Source: Streptomyces olivoverticillatus
GTDB taxonomy: Bacteria; Actinomycetota; Actinomycetes; Streptomycetales; Streptomycetaceae
Assembly (NCBI RefSeq): GCF_014203555.1
Contig: NZ_JACHJH010000006.1
Location: 418,325 to 482,324, forward strand
Direction of reading: 5' to 3'
Length of the DNA: 64,000 nt
In this document: positions 25,927-34,370 of the stretch, piece after piece
Layout of the letters: every line of letters begins with the position of its first letter
Position numbering within the stretch: the stretch's first letter is position 1
Notes under the pieces: model-generated
Seen by the model: the letters and a program-made list of their open reading frames with translations, nothing else
Database searches by the model: none
Told to the model about the DNA's origin: nothing
Translations under genes and position numbers: made by a program

Positions 25927-27300
25927 TCAACGGGCGGCCCGCTCCCGCCCCGCGCCGTCGCTGATCCGCAGCAGCAGCGCCACCATCAGCCAGTTGGCGA
26001 CGAGCGACGAGCCGCCCTTGGCCAGGAACGGCAGCGCCTTGCCGGTCAGCGGGATCAGCCCCATGACGCCGCCCGCCACCACGAAGACCTGCAGAGCCAG
26101 TGCCGCCGCGAGCCCGACCGCCAGCAGCTTGCCGAACGGATCGCGGGACCGCAGCGCCACGTTCAGGCCGCGCTCCACCAGCAGCGCATAGAGCATCAGC
26201 ACCGCCATCACCCCGGCGAGCCCCAGCTCCTCGCCCACCGTGGCGAGGATGAAGTCGCTGCGGCCGGCGAAGCCCACCAGCTCGGGGTGGCCCCGCCCCA
26301 GGCCGGCTCCGGTGAGGCCGCCGGTGCCGAAGCCGAACAGCGCCTCGGCGAGCTGGTCGGAGACCCCGGAGCCCGGCCTGAACGCGTCGAAGGGGTGCAG
26401 CCAGGCGACGATACGGCCCTTGACGTGCGGCTCCAGCGAGCCGACAACGGCGGCTCCCACCGCGGCCAGCAGCACACCGCACACCACCCAGCCGGTGCGC
26501 TCGGTGGCCGCGTACAGCATCACCACGAACAGCCCGAAGAAGATCAGCGAGGTGCCCAGGTCGCGTTCGGCGATGAGCACCAGCAGGCTCAGGCCCCACA
26601 CCGCCAGGATCGGGCCGAGCTGCCGCCCGGGCGGCAGCCGCGCCCCCATGACCGTGCGCCCCGACAGAGCCAGCGCATCACGGTGAACGACCAGATAGCC
26701 GGCGAAGAAGACCGCGATCATGGTCTTGACGAACTCGCCCGGCTGGAAGGACAGCGGCCCGAAGTAGATCCACCGTTTGGCGCCGTAGGTGTCGCCGGGG
26801 AACAAGGCGGGCGCCATCAGCAGCACCAGCGCCCCGGCCATCGTCACGTAGAGGTAGCGCTGCAGCCTGCGGTGGTCGGGCAGGACCACCAGCACGCTCA
26901 CGCAGACCGCCACCCCCGTGACCGTCCACACCAGCTGCGCCGGAGCGGTCGCCTCGGCGTGGTACTCCAGGCGGTAGGCGGGGTCCAGCCGGTAGAGCAG
27001 CACGAGACCGAACGCCGAGAGCAGGACGGCCAGGGGCAGGATCAGCGGATCGGCGTACGGGGCCCAGCGCCGCATCGCCAGATGCGGCACCACGGCCAGG
27101 CACACCAGGGCGGCCGCGAATCCGGGGAGCCCGTCCGGGACGGTGCCGGTGACCGACAGCCCCACGTAGGCGTAGCCGTAACAGCCCGTCACCACGGCCA
27201 GGCCGAGGAGCAGCGCCTCGCGGCGCCGCCGCCGGAGCGCCCAGGGACGGCCGTCCCCGTCATCCCCGGCTCCTGCGCTCTCCTCGGTCACACCGGTCAT
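25927..27300 (-). CDS. FtsW/RodA/SpoVE (SEDS) family glycosyltransferase
   Basis: About 457 residues with ten or so membrane segments. SEDS motifs: GAKRWIYFGPLSFQPGEFVKT, the catalytic-Asp region IAERDLGTSLIFFG, FGFGTGGLTGAGLGRG and FILATVGEELGLAG. SEDS proteins polymerise lipid II into glycan strands, normally with a class B PBP; no PBP gene is adjacent, so this is an extra copy outside the dcw cluster. ATG 27300 has only a weak ribosome site; other Met codons at 27333 and 27363 are possible. Confidence 0.9.
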   Translation of the reverse strand: MTGVTEESAGAGDDGDGRPWALRRRRREALLLGLAVVTGCYGYAYVGLSVTGTVPDGLPGFAAALVCLAVVPHLAMRRWAPYADPLILPLAVLLSAFGLVLLYRLDPAYRLEYHAEATAPAQLVWTVTGVAVCVSVLVVLPDHRRLQRYLYVTMAGALVLLMAPALFPGDTYGAKRWIYFGPLSFQPGEFVKTMIAVFFAGYLVVHRDALALSGRTVMGARLPPGRQLGPILAVWGLSLLVLIAERDLGTSLIFFGLFVVMLYAATERTGWVVCGVLLAAVGAAVVGSLEPHVKGRIVAWLHPFDAFRPGSGVSDQLAEALFGFGTGGLTGAGLGRGHPELVGFAGRSDFILATVGEELGLAGVMAVLMLYALLVERGLNVALRSRDPFGKLLAVGLAAALALQVFVVAGGVMGLIPLTGKALPFLAKGGSSLVANWLMVALLLRISDGAGRERAAR

Positions 27301-27444
27301 GATGCCGCCCGCAAGGTCCGTCCCCTGCGGCATCCGGGTCACGGTACGTGATGTCGCGCACACTTAGTGGAATTGTCGTAACCGGCCGGTGTCACACCGA
27401 GTTGACGCACCGACACCGCAGGATCGACGACGCAGGACGGAGCA

Positions 27445-27834
27445 GTGGTTCTCACCATGAGCAAGCGCCAGAAGGGCCGCCGACACCGTCGGGTCAACCG
27501 CACGCCGCGCCCGGTCGGGTTGTCCCGGCCGAGCGCCGTACGGCCCGAGCCGAGGCCGGAGGCGCGGCCCGAACCACGGGCCGTCGTGACGGCCCCCGAG
27601 CGGCGCCCGGCCCCGGCCCCCGGACTCGGCCGCCACGAGGCCCGCACCTGGGACGGGCTGTGTGCGTTCGGCCCCGGCGGCGCGTCGGTGGACGACCTGT
27701 GCGCCTCGGTGGGCTATCAGGCGCGCACCATCCTCAAACACGTCAGCGGGCTGGAGGACCACGGCCTGGCCGAGCGCCGCGGCGACCGCTGGTACGCGCG
27801 GCACGAAACCGAAGGGGCGCTCGCGGGCCGCTGA
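27445..27834 (+). CDS. Winged-helix protein with Pro/Arg-rich N-terminal tail
   Basis: 129 residues. The first 60 are a basic, Pro-rich, low-complexity tail (RPEPRPEARPEPRAV). The rest is one short winged helix: SVDDLCASVGYQARTILKHVSGLEDHGLAERRGDRWYA. It is likely a small DNA-binding protein. GTG 27445 is preferred because AGGACGG lies five bases upstream; ATG 27457 is the alternative. It faces the dioxygenase operon tail-to-tail and is divergent from the SEDS gene. Confidence 0.7.
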   Translation: MVLTMSKRQKGRRHRRVNRTPRPVGLSRPSAVRPEPRPEARPEPRAVVTAPERRPAPAPGLGRHEARTWDGLCAFGPGGASVDDLCASVGYQARTILKHVSGLEDHGLAERRGDRWYARHETEGALAGR

Positions 27835-27896
27835 CGTGCCCCCGCCGGGCCGGGGCGCACCCGGCCCGGCCCGGCAGGCGGCCCGCTCGCGCGGTG

Positions 27897-28181
27897 TCAG
27901 CCCGCGGCTCTCGCACCCCCGCCCTCGCGCCGCCTCCTCGCCAGGGCCGCCAGCACGGCCTCGTGCTCGCCCAGTGCCTCGGCGGCGCGCTCCAGCGAGC
28001 GCGCCGCGGTCTCGGCGCGGTCCGCCTGCGCCAGCACGCGCAGCCGCAGGGCCGCGCCTTCCGGCCCCGGCAGCGTCATCCCTTCGGCGCTCGCCCGCAG
28101 CCGCTCGGCCTGCGACTTCAGCCGTACGGCCTGTTCGCGCACCGGCCGCGACCACACCGGGGCCGCACCCGGGTCGCTCAC
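27897..28181 (-). CDS. Small helical protein, last gene of the dioxygenase operon
   Basis: 94 residues from GTG 28181, overlapping the dioxygenase stop as GTGA. Long amphipathic helices rich in Ala, Glu, Leu and Arg (VREQAVRLKSQAERLRASAEG; then an AETAARSLERAAEAL stretch), likely a coiled coil. No known family. Tight coupling to the dioxygenase suggests an accessory or assembly subunit made in equal amounts, but nothing in the sequence shows it directly. Confidence 0.65.
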   Translation of the reverse strand: MSDPGAAPVWSRPVREQAVRLKSQAERLRASAEGMTLPGPEGAALRLRVLAQADRAETAARSLERAAEALGEHEAVLAALARRRREGGGARAAG

Positions 28182-29941
28182 CGCACCGCCTTCCACGGCG
28201 CGAACGCATTGCGCACGCCCTCCAACACCGGAGCGAGCTCCGGGTGGTGACGCAGCAGCACCGCCCCCATGTCCGTACGGTCGATCCACTCCAGCCCCTC
28301 CGGCGTGTACATTTCCGGCCGGTAGTCGGCGGTGAAGAACCGGTCGCTCTTCAGCCTGCGCGAGGCCATCAGGACGAACACCCGGAACGCCGTGTCGCTG
28401 AACGCGAAACCCCGCGGCTTGGGCTCGGCGTACATGCCCACCATGGTGTCGATCCGGTCCAGCCGCCCGTCGTAGACCTCGCGCAGCTCGGCGGCCAGCC
28501 TGGCGTCACCGCCCGTCAGCTCCTCGAAGCCGCCCACCGGCGGCCGGTGCAGGGCCGAGCGGAAGGCCGTGTAGCGGGGCACACCGCGCTCACGGTCGCG
28601 CAGCACGTCCACCGTGCCGAGGTCCACGCGCTCCCCGGAGATCCGGGCCAGGTCGCGCAGGCAGTCCGGATGGTTGTGCAGGGTGATGGCGCCCGGATGC
28701 ATGGTGCCGAAGGAGTAGAGCAGGTCCGGCCAGCCCCAGCGCTCCACGGCCTTGCGGGTGGCGAGCCCGTGCAGCGGCTCGAAGCCCGTGCACTCGATCA
28801 GCACGCCCGTGCGGTGCGAACGGATCTCGTACTCGTCCCGGATCAGCGGGTGCAGCCGGTAGGAGGAGACGAACTCCTCCGTCATCGAGTACGGGGCGCG
28901 GTGGTGCCCGGTGGGGGAGCCGAGGATGCCGAACAGCGCCTCGCCGTGCCCGAAGCGCCGCACCCGCCGCCGCACCCGGCCGGGCAGCATCCCGTACCAG
29001 TTGATGTGCATCGCCGCCCGCGTCACCGGCTGGTCGATGACGGCCGGCGTCCACTCCACCGTGTGGATCTTGGCCATGACGGCGGCGTTGACGAGCCGCG
29101 CCGTGTGGAACAGCCGCTCGTCGCCCCAGGTCGGGTGGGCGGAGGCGATCCGGTCGCAGATCGCGTTGTGCTCCTTGGCGAACAGCGTGTGCAGCAGCGA
29201 CAGGCCGACCCAGTAATTGTCGTTGAAACCGGTCGCGTCGATGCCCGAGAGCCCCGGGGCGCTCTCGTCCGGCAGCCTGCCGTCCACCACGGCGAGCTTG
29301 CCGCCCTCGCCCGTGCGCAGCTGCCGGCACCGCTCCTCGCCGGACCCGTAGACCTGCGAGCCGTCCCACCAGTGGGTGACCGTGTTCTCGTACGTCGGCG
29401 GGCGCTCGGGGTCGGTGTGCGGGACCGGGTCGGGGCGGGTGCGGCGCACCGGCATCGGGCACCGCGGCCAGGCGTCGCCCTCGGCCAGCGGCACCTCCAG
29501 CGGCCGGGCGGCCGGGTTGTCGCCGTGGCTGAACCAGCCGTGGTTCTGGAACTGGATCCAGGCCGCCGCCAGCATGTTGAGGGTGCGGGCCGGGCGGAAT
29601 CCGGTGCTGCGCGCCAGCAGCCGCCTGCTGACCTCGCGCGGGCTGGGCGCGAGCAGACCCCCGTCCTCGGGCTCCGGAAACGTCTGGGGCAGCGCGCAGT
29701 TGCGGTCGAAGCGGGTGCCCGCCCGGCCCATGTCGATGTCGTCGGGGTCGTAGCCGGAGCCGTCGTAACTGCGGTACGGCAGCAGCTCGGGGCTGGGCTT
29801 GCGGCGCCGCTCGCCGCCCGCCCCGTAGGTGTCGTGCAGATTGTGCGCGCGCAGCAGGTCTCGCTGGCGCTTGAGCTCCCTGAGGGCCAGAGGGAAGGGC
29901 AGGGAGTGCCACTCGCGGCGCGGCCGCGGTACCCGGGTCAT
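28178..29941 (-). CDS. Heme-dependent fatty-acid dioxygenase (cyclooxygenase / alpha-dioxygenase clade)
   Basis: 587 residues of the animal-type heme peroxidase superfamily. The distal heme His is His 134 in IQFQNHGWFSHGDN, which closely resembles the QFMIHDWIDH site of plant alpha-dioxygenases. SLLHTLFAKEHNAICD at 248-263 is the conserved core helix. The key segment EFVSSYRLHPLIRDEY places a Tyr at 361 three residues before the proximal His 364, exactly as Tyr385/His388 in cyclooxygenase. That Tyr makes the radical that attacks the fatty acid; ordinary peroxidases of the superfamily lack it. So oxygenation of a fatty acid to a hydroperoxide is predicted. No signal peptide. ATG 29941 follows GGAGAG. 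Position: between the lipase (37-bp gap) and the small helical protein. Confidence 0.88.
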   Translation of the reverse strand: MTRVPRPRREWHSLPFPLALRELKRQRDLLRAHNLHDTYGAGGERRRKPSPELLPYRSYDGSGYDPDDIDMGRAGTRFDRNCALPQTFPEPEDGGLLAPSPREVSRRLLARSTGFRPARTLNMLAAAWIQFQNHGWFSHGDNPAARPLEVPLAEGDAWPRCPMPVRRTRPDPVPHTDPERPPTYENTVTHWWDGSQVYGSGEERCRQLRTGEGGKLAVVDGRLPDESAPGLSGIDATGFNDNYWVGLSLLHTLFAKEHNAICDRIASAHPTWGDERLFHTARLVNAAVMAKIHTVEWTPAVIDQPVTRAAMHINWYGMLPGRVRRRVRRFGHGEALFGILGSPTGHHRAPYSMTEEFVSSYRLHPLIRDEYEIRSHRTGVLIECTGFEPLHGLATRKAVERWGWPDLLYSFGTMHPGAITLHNHPDCLRDLARISGERVDLGTVDVLRDRERGVPRYTAFRSALHRPPVGGFEELTGGDARLAAELREVYDGRLDRIDTMVGMYAEPKPRGFAFSDTAFRVFVLMASRRLKSDRFFTADYRPEMYTPEGLEWIDRTDMGAVLLRHHPELAPVLEGVRNAFAPWKAVR

Positions 29942-29978
29942 CGATAGCTCTCCACAAGGGGGGTAGGGGCAGGGCGGT

Positions 29979-31346
29979 TCAACGGTCGTGGAGCCGGAAG
30001 ACGAGGGTTTCCTCCACCCGGCCGCGGTACCGTTCGAGCAGGGCGTCCACCCGGTCGCGCGCCTGTGGCACCACCTCGTCGAGGCCCTGCGCGTAGACGA
30101 CCGCGTTGTGACACTGCGGGAAGTCGTGCGTGGGGTCCGCCCAGGTGATCTCCAGCCAGTCCGCGGGCACGGGGAAGACGGAGACGGGGCTGCGGCCCTC
30201 CAGATTGGGCACGACGTCGTGTTCGTTGACGAGACTGACGACCTGCGTCGCCGGGTCGCGCGGACGTTTGAAGTCGACCGGCGAACCCACGGCGACCACA
30301 TGGGTCAGCCGCCACCGCTCGTTGACCTCGCACAGCTCGGCCAGGTTCATGGCCGTGATGCCGCCCAGGCTGTGCCCCACGAGGGCGATCTGCGACCCGG
30401 CCGGCACGGCCTGGGCGAGCGCCTTGCGGACGGCGCGGGTGTACGGGGTGTCATTGCGGGCCACCGCGGTGACCGCGCCGACCAGGTCCTGCGGAGTGGG
30501 GTTGCGGGGGCGGCCGAAGGCCATGCCGGGCAGCAGCACCACATAGCGGGCCGCCCCGTCCGGGCCGGTCACCCGCTGGACGAGCATCCGGCCGTCGGTG
30601 CCGATGACCGCCAGGTTCCGCAGGTGCGCGCTGACACTCCCGCCCTCCTCCAGACGGGCGAGCAGGGCCGGGTCCGGCGGCTGGAGCACCGCCCGGCCCG
30701 GGCCCCGGTCCCAGCGGGCCCACACCGCGGCGGTGGTGCCCAGCAGCGGATCGCTCTCGCCGCGGGTGCCCAGCACGATGTGCCAGGCCGCCTCGTCATT
30801 GAAGGGGTTGCCATCCACCAGCGCGTTCCACGCCATCACCTCGGCCAGCGACGGCGCCAGCCGCGCCAGCGTGCGCTCCGCGCCCCGCTCCCGCACCTGC
30901 TCGCGCAGCACCTGCAGCGCCCGCGCCCGGCGGCCCGCCTCGACGGCCTCCAGCAGGCGCCGCACCGGCCCCTCCTCGGCGAACTCCGGGTGCCGCACCG
31001 CGCACAGCCGGATGCGCAGCTTCAGCGAGGTCACCGCCACCTCTGCCGCCAGGCTGCCGCGGCCGGCGACCACGCCGCCCAGGCGGGCGGCCCGCCCCAG
31101 CCCGTCGCCGTCCGCGGCCCAGCCCAGCCCCGCGGGCGCCGTCAGCGCCCGGGCCAGGGCCCGCAGCGCCCGGGCCCCGGTGCGGGGCGAGCGGGCGAGC
31201 GAGGCGGCCAGCAGCGGACAGGCCGCCACGGCGGTCAGCGCCCGGCCCGCCGCGCGCACCTCCCCGGCCACCTCGCCCAGGGTGCGCGCCACGGCGGCCA
31301 GCGCGGCGGCCTCCGAACCGCCGCGCACGCCGCCGACCGTCGTCAC
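29979..31346 (-). CDS. Lipase-like alpha/beta hydrolase
   Basis: 455 residues from GTG 31346, overlapping the P450 stop (GTGA). A 230-residue Ala/Arg/Leu-rich helical N-terminal half of no known family precedes an alpha/beta-hydrolase domain. Nucleophile motif VGHSLGG (Ser 326), likely Asp 377 in LVNEHDVVPNL, and His 407 or 413 in HDFPQCHNAVV. The class-3 lipase look and the operon partners suggest it frees a fatty acid from lipid for the dioxygenase, or hydrolyses the product. No signal peptide, so it acts in the cytoplasm or at the inner membrane face. Confidence 0.82.
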   Translation of the reverse strand: MTTVGGVRGGSEAAALAAVARTLGEVAGEVRAAGRALTAVAACPLLAASLARSPRTGARALRALARALTAPAGLGWAADGDGLGRAARLGGVVAGRGSLAAEVAVTSLKLRIRLCAVRHPEFAEEGPVRRLLEAVEAGRRARALQVLREQVRERGAERTLARLAPSLAEVMAWNALVDGNPFNDEAAWHIVLGTRGESDPLLGTTAAVWARWDRGPGRAVLQPPDPALLARLEEGGSVSAHLRNLAVIGTDGRMLVQRVTGPDGAARYVVLLPGMAFGRPRNPTPQDLVGAVTAVARNDTPYTRAVRKALAQAVPAGSQIALVGHSLGGITAMNLAELCEVNERWRLTHVVAVGSPVDFKRPRDPATQVVSLVNEHDVVPNLEGRSPVSVFPVPADWLEITWADPTHDFPQCHNAVVYAQGLDEVVPQARDRVDALLERYRGRVEETLVFRLHDR

Positions 31347-32743
31347 GGCCTCTCCGGCGGCGTGCGGAAGGGGCGGTAGCCGATCCGCAGCCGCGAGGTG
31401 TCGAAGGAGTACGGCAGCGGCCGCCGCGGGTGCAGCCGTACTCCCGCCACCGCCAGCTCCCCGCCGCGCAGGAACTCGGCCACGAACCCGGTGGCCAGCT
31501 GGAGCACCAGCTCGGTGCCGCTGCACCGGGCCTCGCCCCGGCCGAACGGGCTGACGGCCCAGTCCCGTTCCGCCGTGCCGTCCAGCCACTTCTCCGGGGC
31601 GAAGCGGTGCGCGTAGTCGATGCGCTCGCCGTCCCGCATGTGGAAGGCGGCGGGCACCAGCACGTTCGTCCCGCCCGGTGCCACCGCCGTCCGCCACCGG
31701 GTCTCGGCCGTGGTGCGCCGCAGCAGGCTCGGCACCGGCGGCCACAGCCGCGCCGCGTCCTGGACACAGGCTTGCAGATACGGCATGGCCTCGAAGCCCG
31801 CCGCGGTACGTGCGCCGTGCCCGCGATCGGCCGCCGCGACCTCCGCCGCGGCCCGCTCGTGGTGCTGCGGGTGGCTGGCGAGCAGCGCGAGCGTCTGCAC
31901 CACCGTGGCGTGCACACTGCCCAGCGCCATGAACCAGTGGGCGACCTGGCCCTCGGGGGCCGTCTCCGGACCGCGCGGCGCGGTCCGGAACAGTCCCGTC
32001 AGGCTGCGCGGATCCGCGTCGCACAGATAACGGGCCTGGCGCTGCATCATCTTGCGCCGGGTCCGGCGGGTGCGCCCGGCCCGCCAGCGCCGGGCCCCCA
32101 GCCAGTTGGCCTCGGCCAGCAGCTCGCCCAGCAGGCGCGAGAACTCCTCGTCGTCGGCCGCCGCCTCGCCCAGGAAACACCGCCTGCCCATCCGCTCCAC
32201 GCGGTCGCGGACCTGGCCGGCCGACAGCCCGGCCTCCGCCCGCGGGCCGAGCAGTGCCCGCGCCTCCTCGCCCGCGATCCTCAGGAAGTGCCCCGCGAGC
32301 CGGTGCACGGGACGGCCCGCGTCGAGCACCGCGTCGTTGAAGGCCCGCCGGGCCGTGCGCTGGCGGCCGTGCGAGGCGATCAGCGCCTCCGGCTGCACGG
32401 TGGCGAATCCGCTCACCTTCTCCCAGGTGTCGACCGCGTACACCTCGACCGGCCCGGCCAGCACCTGGCGGGCGTCCTCGGCGTCCAGCACCAGCAGCGT
32501 GGGCCCGCTGGTGCCGCGCACCACCACCGGCCCGCGGCCGTGCCGGCGGCGCATCACCCGCATCAGGCGCAGCCCGCGCCGGCCGGGGTCCAGCCGGGCG
32601 ACGAGCCGGGCCAGCCGGGGGCGCGAACGGAAGATGCCCCTGAGGTAGTTGGGCAGGAAGTAGCCGACGGTGAGGCGGAAGTTCTCGCCCCGGGAGGCCA
32701 CGGGGAGGGCGGCGGTCCCGTCCGTGTCCGTGGGTACGGTCAT
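31343..32743 (-). CDS. Atypical cytochrome P450, probable hydroperoxide-using type
   Basis: 466 residues, longer than most bacterial P450s. The Cys-ligand loop is intact: FGRGEARCSG, residues 400-409, Cys 407. Two core motifs are changed. The K-helix ExxR reads DAAR (329-332, before LWPP). The I-helix, near 270-285 (FMALGSVHATVVQT), lacks the acidic residue and the Thr that normally handle O2 protonation. Loss of those residues is known in P450s that take preformed peroxides, such as CYP74 and prostacyclin or thromboxane synthases. With a fatty-acid dioxygenase in the same operon, isomerisation or cleavage of its hydroperoxide is the best reading. Start ATG 32743 has GGAG at proper spacing. 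First gene of the operon. Confidence 0.85.
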   Translation of the reverse strand: MTVPTDTDGTAALPVASRGENFRLTVGYFLPNYLRGIFRSRPRLARLVARLDPGRRGLRLMRVMRRRHGRGPVVVRGTSGPTLLVLDAEDARQVLAGPVEVYAVDTWEKVSGFATVQPEALIASHGRQRTARRAFNDAVLDAGRPVHRLAGHFLRIAGEEARALLGPRAEAGLSAGQVRDRVERMGRRCFLGEAAADDEEFSRLLGELLAEANWLGARRWRAGRTRRTRRKMMQRQARYLCDADPRSLTGLFRTAPRGPETAPEGQVAHWFMALGSVHATVVQTLALLASHPQHHERAAAEVAAADRGHGARTAAGFEAMPYLQACVQDAARLWPPVPSLLRRTTAETRWRTAVAPGGTNVLVPAAFHMRDGERIDYAHRFAPEKWLDGTAERDWAVSPFGRGEARCSGTELVLQLATGFVAEFLRGGELAVAGVRLHPRRPLPYSFDTSRLRIGYRPFRTPPERP

Positions 32744-32822
32744 GGGCAGCTCCATGCGGTGGTGGCCCGGCGGCAGCGGGCGTCGAGAAGTGAGGGCGAC
32801 AAGGAAGAACAGGGAGCGGGGT

Positions 32823-32921
32823 TCAGGCCCCCGGCGGCACCGCCGCGACCGGCGCCCCGTGGCCCCGGGCCGCTCCGCGGGACCGCAACAGCTCACCTGT
32901 GGCTGCGCGTACGGTCGTCAT
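32823..32921 (-). CDS. Possible 32-residue leader peptide before the P450 operon
   Basis: ATG 32921 has GAGGTGCGAGG upstream and opens a frame of 32 residues (MTTVRAATGELLRSRG, then Ala/Pro/Gly-rich) that stops 79 bp before the P450 start. It may be a regulatory leader peptide or chance. The whole 344-bp region 32744-33087 otherwise holds the palindrome at 33015-33038 and no further gene that I can support. Confidence 0.25.
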   Translation of the reverse strand: MTTVRAATGELLRSRGAARGHGAPVAAVPPGA

Positions 32922-33014
32922 GCCTCGCACCTCTTGGGGTCGTTGGGCCATTCGGGGGAGGGGAGCATTGCCACTTCCCGTCCGGCGAAGCCACGACGGC
33001 CGAAGATCACCTGA

Positions 33015-33038
33015 GTATTCATCCGCGCGGGTGAATAC
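33015..33038. promoter_or_regulatory. 24-bp palindrome, operator candidate
   Basis: GTATTCATCC-GCGC-GGGTGAATAC: the ten-base arms match at nine positions. It is markedly AT-richer than its surroundings and lies between the divergent P450 operon and the small gene at 33088. The form suits a dimeric repressor (TetR or MarR size). No regulator gene is next to it. Confidence 0.55.
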
Positions 33039-33087
33039 GCCCTGGCCAGTGCCGTTCCGGCCGCGCGGCGCCTCTACCGTCGCCCGC

Positions 33088-33363
33088 ATGCCTGACATGG
33101 ATGAGATCATCCGACGTATTCGCCGCGACATGGACACGCAGCTGCGCAAACGGGCGAGCCAAGCGCGGGGCGGCCCGTCCGGCTGGACCGTCTCCGGTGA
33201 GGCCGCCGCGGATCCCGGGTCCGGTTCACCGGCCCAGGGCGGCCGGTTCACCTCGGCCGGTGCCGCGCAGCAGTCCGGCGGGGACCGCCCGCAGCACCCG
33301 TCGCCGGCCAGAGGTGCGGCTGCCGGACCCGCCCGGCAGCCCGGCCCCGACGGCGCCCGCTAG
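33088..33363 (+). CDS. Small hydrophilic hypothetical protein
   Basis: 91 residues. The N-terminal 25 residues look helical and charged (MDEIIRRIRRDMDTQLRKRA); the rest is low-complexity Gly/Ala/Pro/Ser/Gln and probably disordered. No ribosome site is visible, so it may be leaderless or not real. A strong terminator follows 90 bp later. Confidence 0.4.
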   Translation: MPDMDEIIRRIRRDMDTQLRKRASQARGGPSGWTVSGEAAADPGSGSPAQGGRFTSAGAAQQSGGDRPQHPSPARGAAAGPARQPGPDGAR

Positions 33364-33453
33364 GCCCGCCGACGACGCCCGGCGTACGGCATCCGGGCGG
33401 TTCGCGGCTCCGGACCGGACCGTCAGCTCCGGCGGGCGGCGCGGCACATGACC

Positions 33454-33485
33454 GCCCCGCCGCCCGGGGCAGCGGGCGGCGGGGC
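33454..33485. terminator. Terminator hairpin upstream of SPW gene end
   Basis: Perfect 13-bp stem GCCCCGCCGCCCG (33454-33466) and its complement (33473-33485) with loop GGGCAG, located between the small plus-strand gene and the end of the minus-strand SPW gene. Bidirectional. Confidence 0.85.
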
Positions 33486-33496
33486 CTCGAGGGTGG

Positions 33497-33937
33497 TCAG
33501 GGTGTCCAGCGCCGGACCCTTCCGGTGCCCATGGCCGCTAGGGCCGCTGCGAGCACACATCCCACGATTCCGACGATGACGTTGCTGACGATGGCGCGCG
33601 TGGCGAACCCATGGCCCGACACGACCCAGGGGGCAATGATCGTCCAGGCCGCCAGACCCAGCGCGGCCCAGCTCATGGAGTGTGTGCGTTCATACGCGGA
33701 ACCGAAGCCGCCGATCAGGCAAGCGAAGGCGACACCGGCAATGAGGTTGTTGATGGCCAGGGTGGATGAGCCGTTGAAGCCCACAATCCATGGTGATGCG
33801 GCCAGATAGACGCCGCAGAGGACTGCGAGTGCCTCGACGGCCTGGGCGGCGGGGCTCGCCGTCGTCTCCTCGGAGTGGGCGCGGAGCGCCATGATGTCCG
33901 GGTGCTGGTCGATCCGGGGCGACGTAGGGGCGGTCAC
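33497..33937 (-). CDS. SPW-repeat membrane protein
   Basis: 146 residues, four hydrophobic segments in two internally similar halves, each with an SPW-type motif: SPWIVGFNG in the first and APWVVSGHG in the second. This is the family's defining repeat; function is unknown. GTG 33937 is chosen because AGAAGG sits eight bases upstream; a GTG at 33946 would leave no spacer. The AT-rich 34-kb side (33950-34030) probably holds the promoters of this gene and of the divergent small gene; TAAAAT on the minus strand near 33980 is a possible -10. Confidence 0.88.
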   Translation of the reverse strand: MTAPTSPRIDQHPDIMALRAHSEETTASPAAQAVEALAVLCGVYLAASPWIVGFNGSSTLAINNLIAGVAFACLIGGFGSAYERTHSMSWAALGLAAWTIIAPWVVSGHGFATRAIVSNVIVGIVGCVLAAALAAMGTGRVRRWTP

Positions 33938-34136
33938 GTCAGCCACCTTCTTTCAGTGTCAGTTCGGACCTGGTTGCATTTTAACCCAATTCCCGCTGAA
34001 TTCACCCTAATGGGGGGTAATAAGGCCGGAAGGTGACGCCTGGTCCGGACATGTGATTGTCCGGCGGTGCGGCGGGGAAGGCTTACCGGTCACAGGAACC
34101 ACACATCAGGGGGCAGCAAGGGGGAGAGGGACCGCC

Positions 34137-34286
34137 ATGGACGAACCCACCGACGAGGGACCGGGACGCAAGGACCGCCCGAGAGCCGGGGCCGTAGCCC
34201 CGGAAGGCGCCGACGGGCTCGGCACCCCGGACCGCCACATCGACGAGGACGACCCGGAGTCACACATCATCCGCGGGCTGGACTGA
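34137..34286 (+). CDS. Small acidic protein
   Basis: 49 residues, strongly charged and mostly Asp/Glu/Arg/Pro/Gly, ending DEDDPESHIIRGLD. No domain known. ATG 34137 has a strong site GGGGGAGAGGG six bases upstream, which makes a real gene likely. It precedes the glycosyltransferase by 84 bp on the same strand. Confidence 0.6.
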   Translation: MDEPTDEGPGRKDRPRAGAVAPEGADGLGTPDRHIDEDDPESHIIRGLD

Positions 34287-34370
34287 CCCGCGGCCAACGC
34301 TCATGGGACGTTCCCCGGGCGGAAAGGCGGGCGTCTCCGGCTCCACGCGCGGGATGGCGACAACTGGGTT

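Noticed and set aside
33950..34060. SigB-type promoters in the AT-rich spacer by the SPW gene
   Set aside because: GGGTTA and GGGTAA are near the -10 consensus GGGTAY, but no proper GNNT -35 is at the right distance; left as a possibility only.
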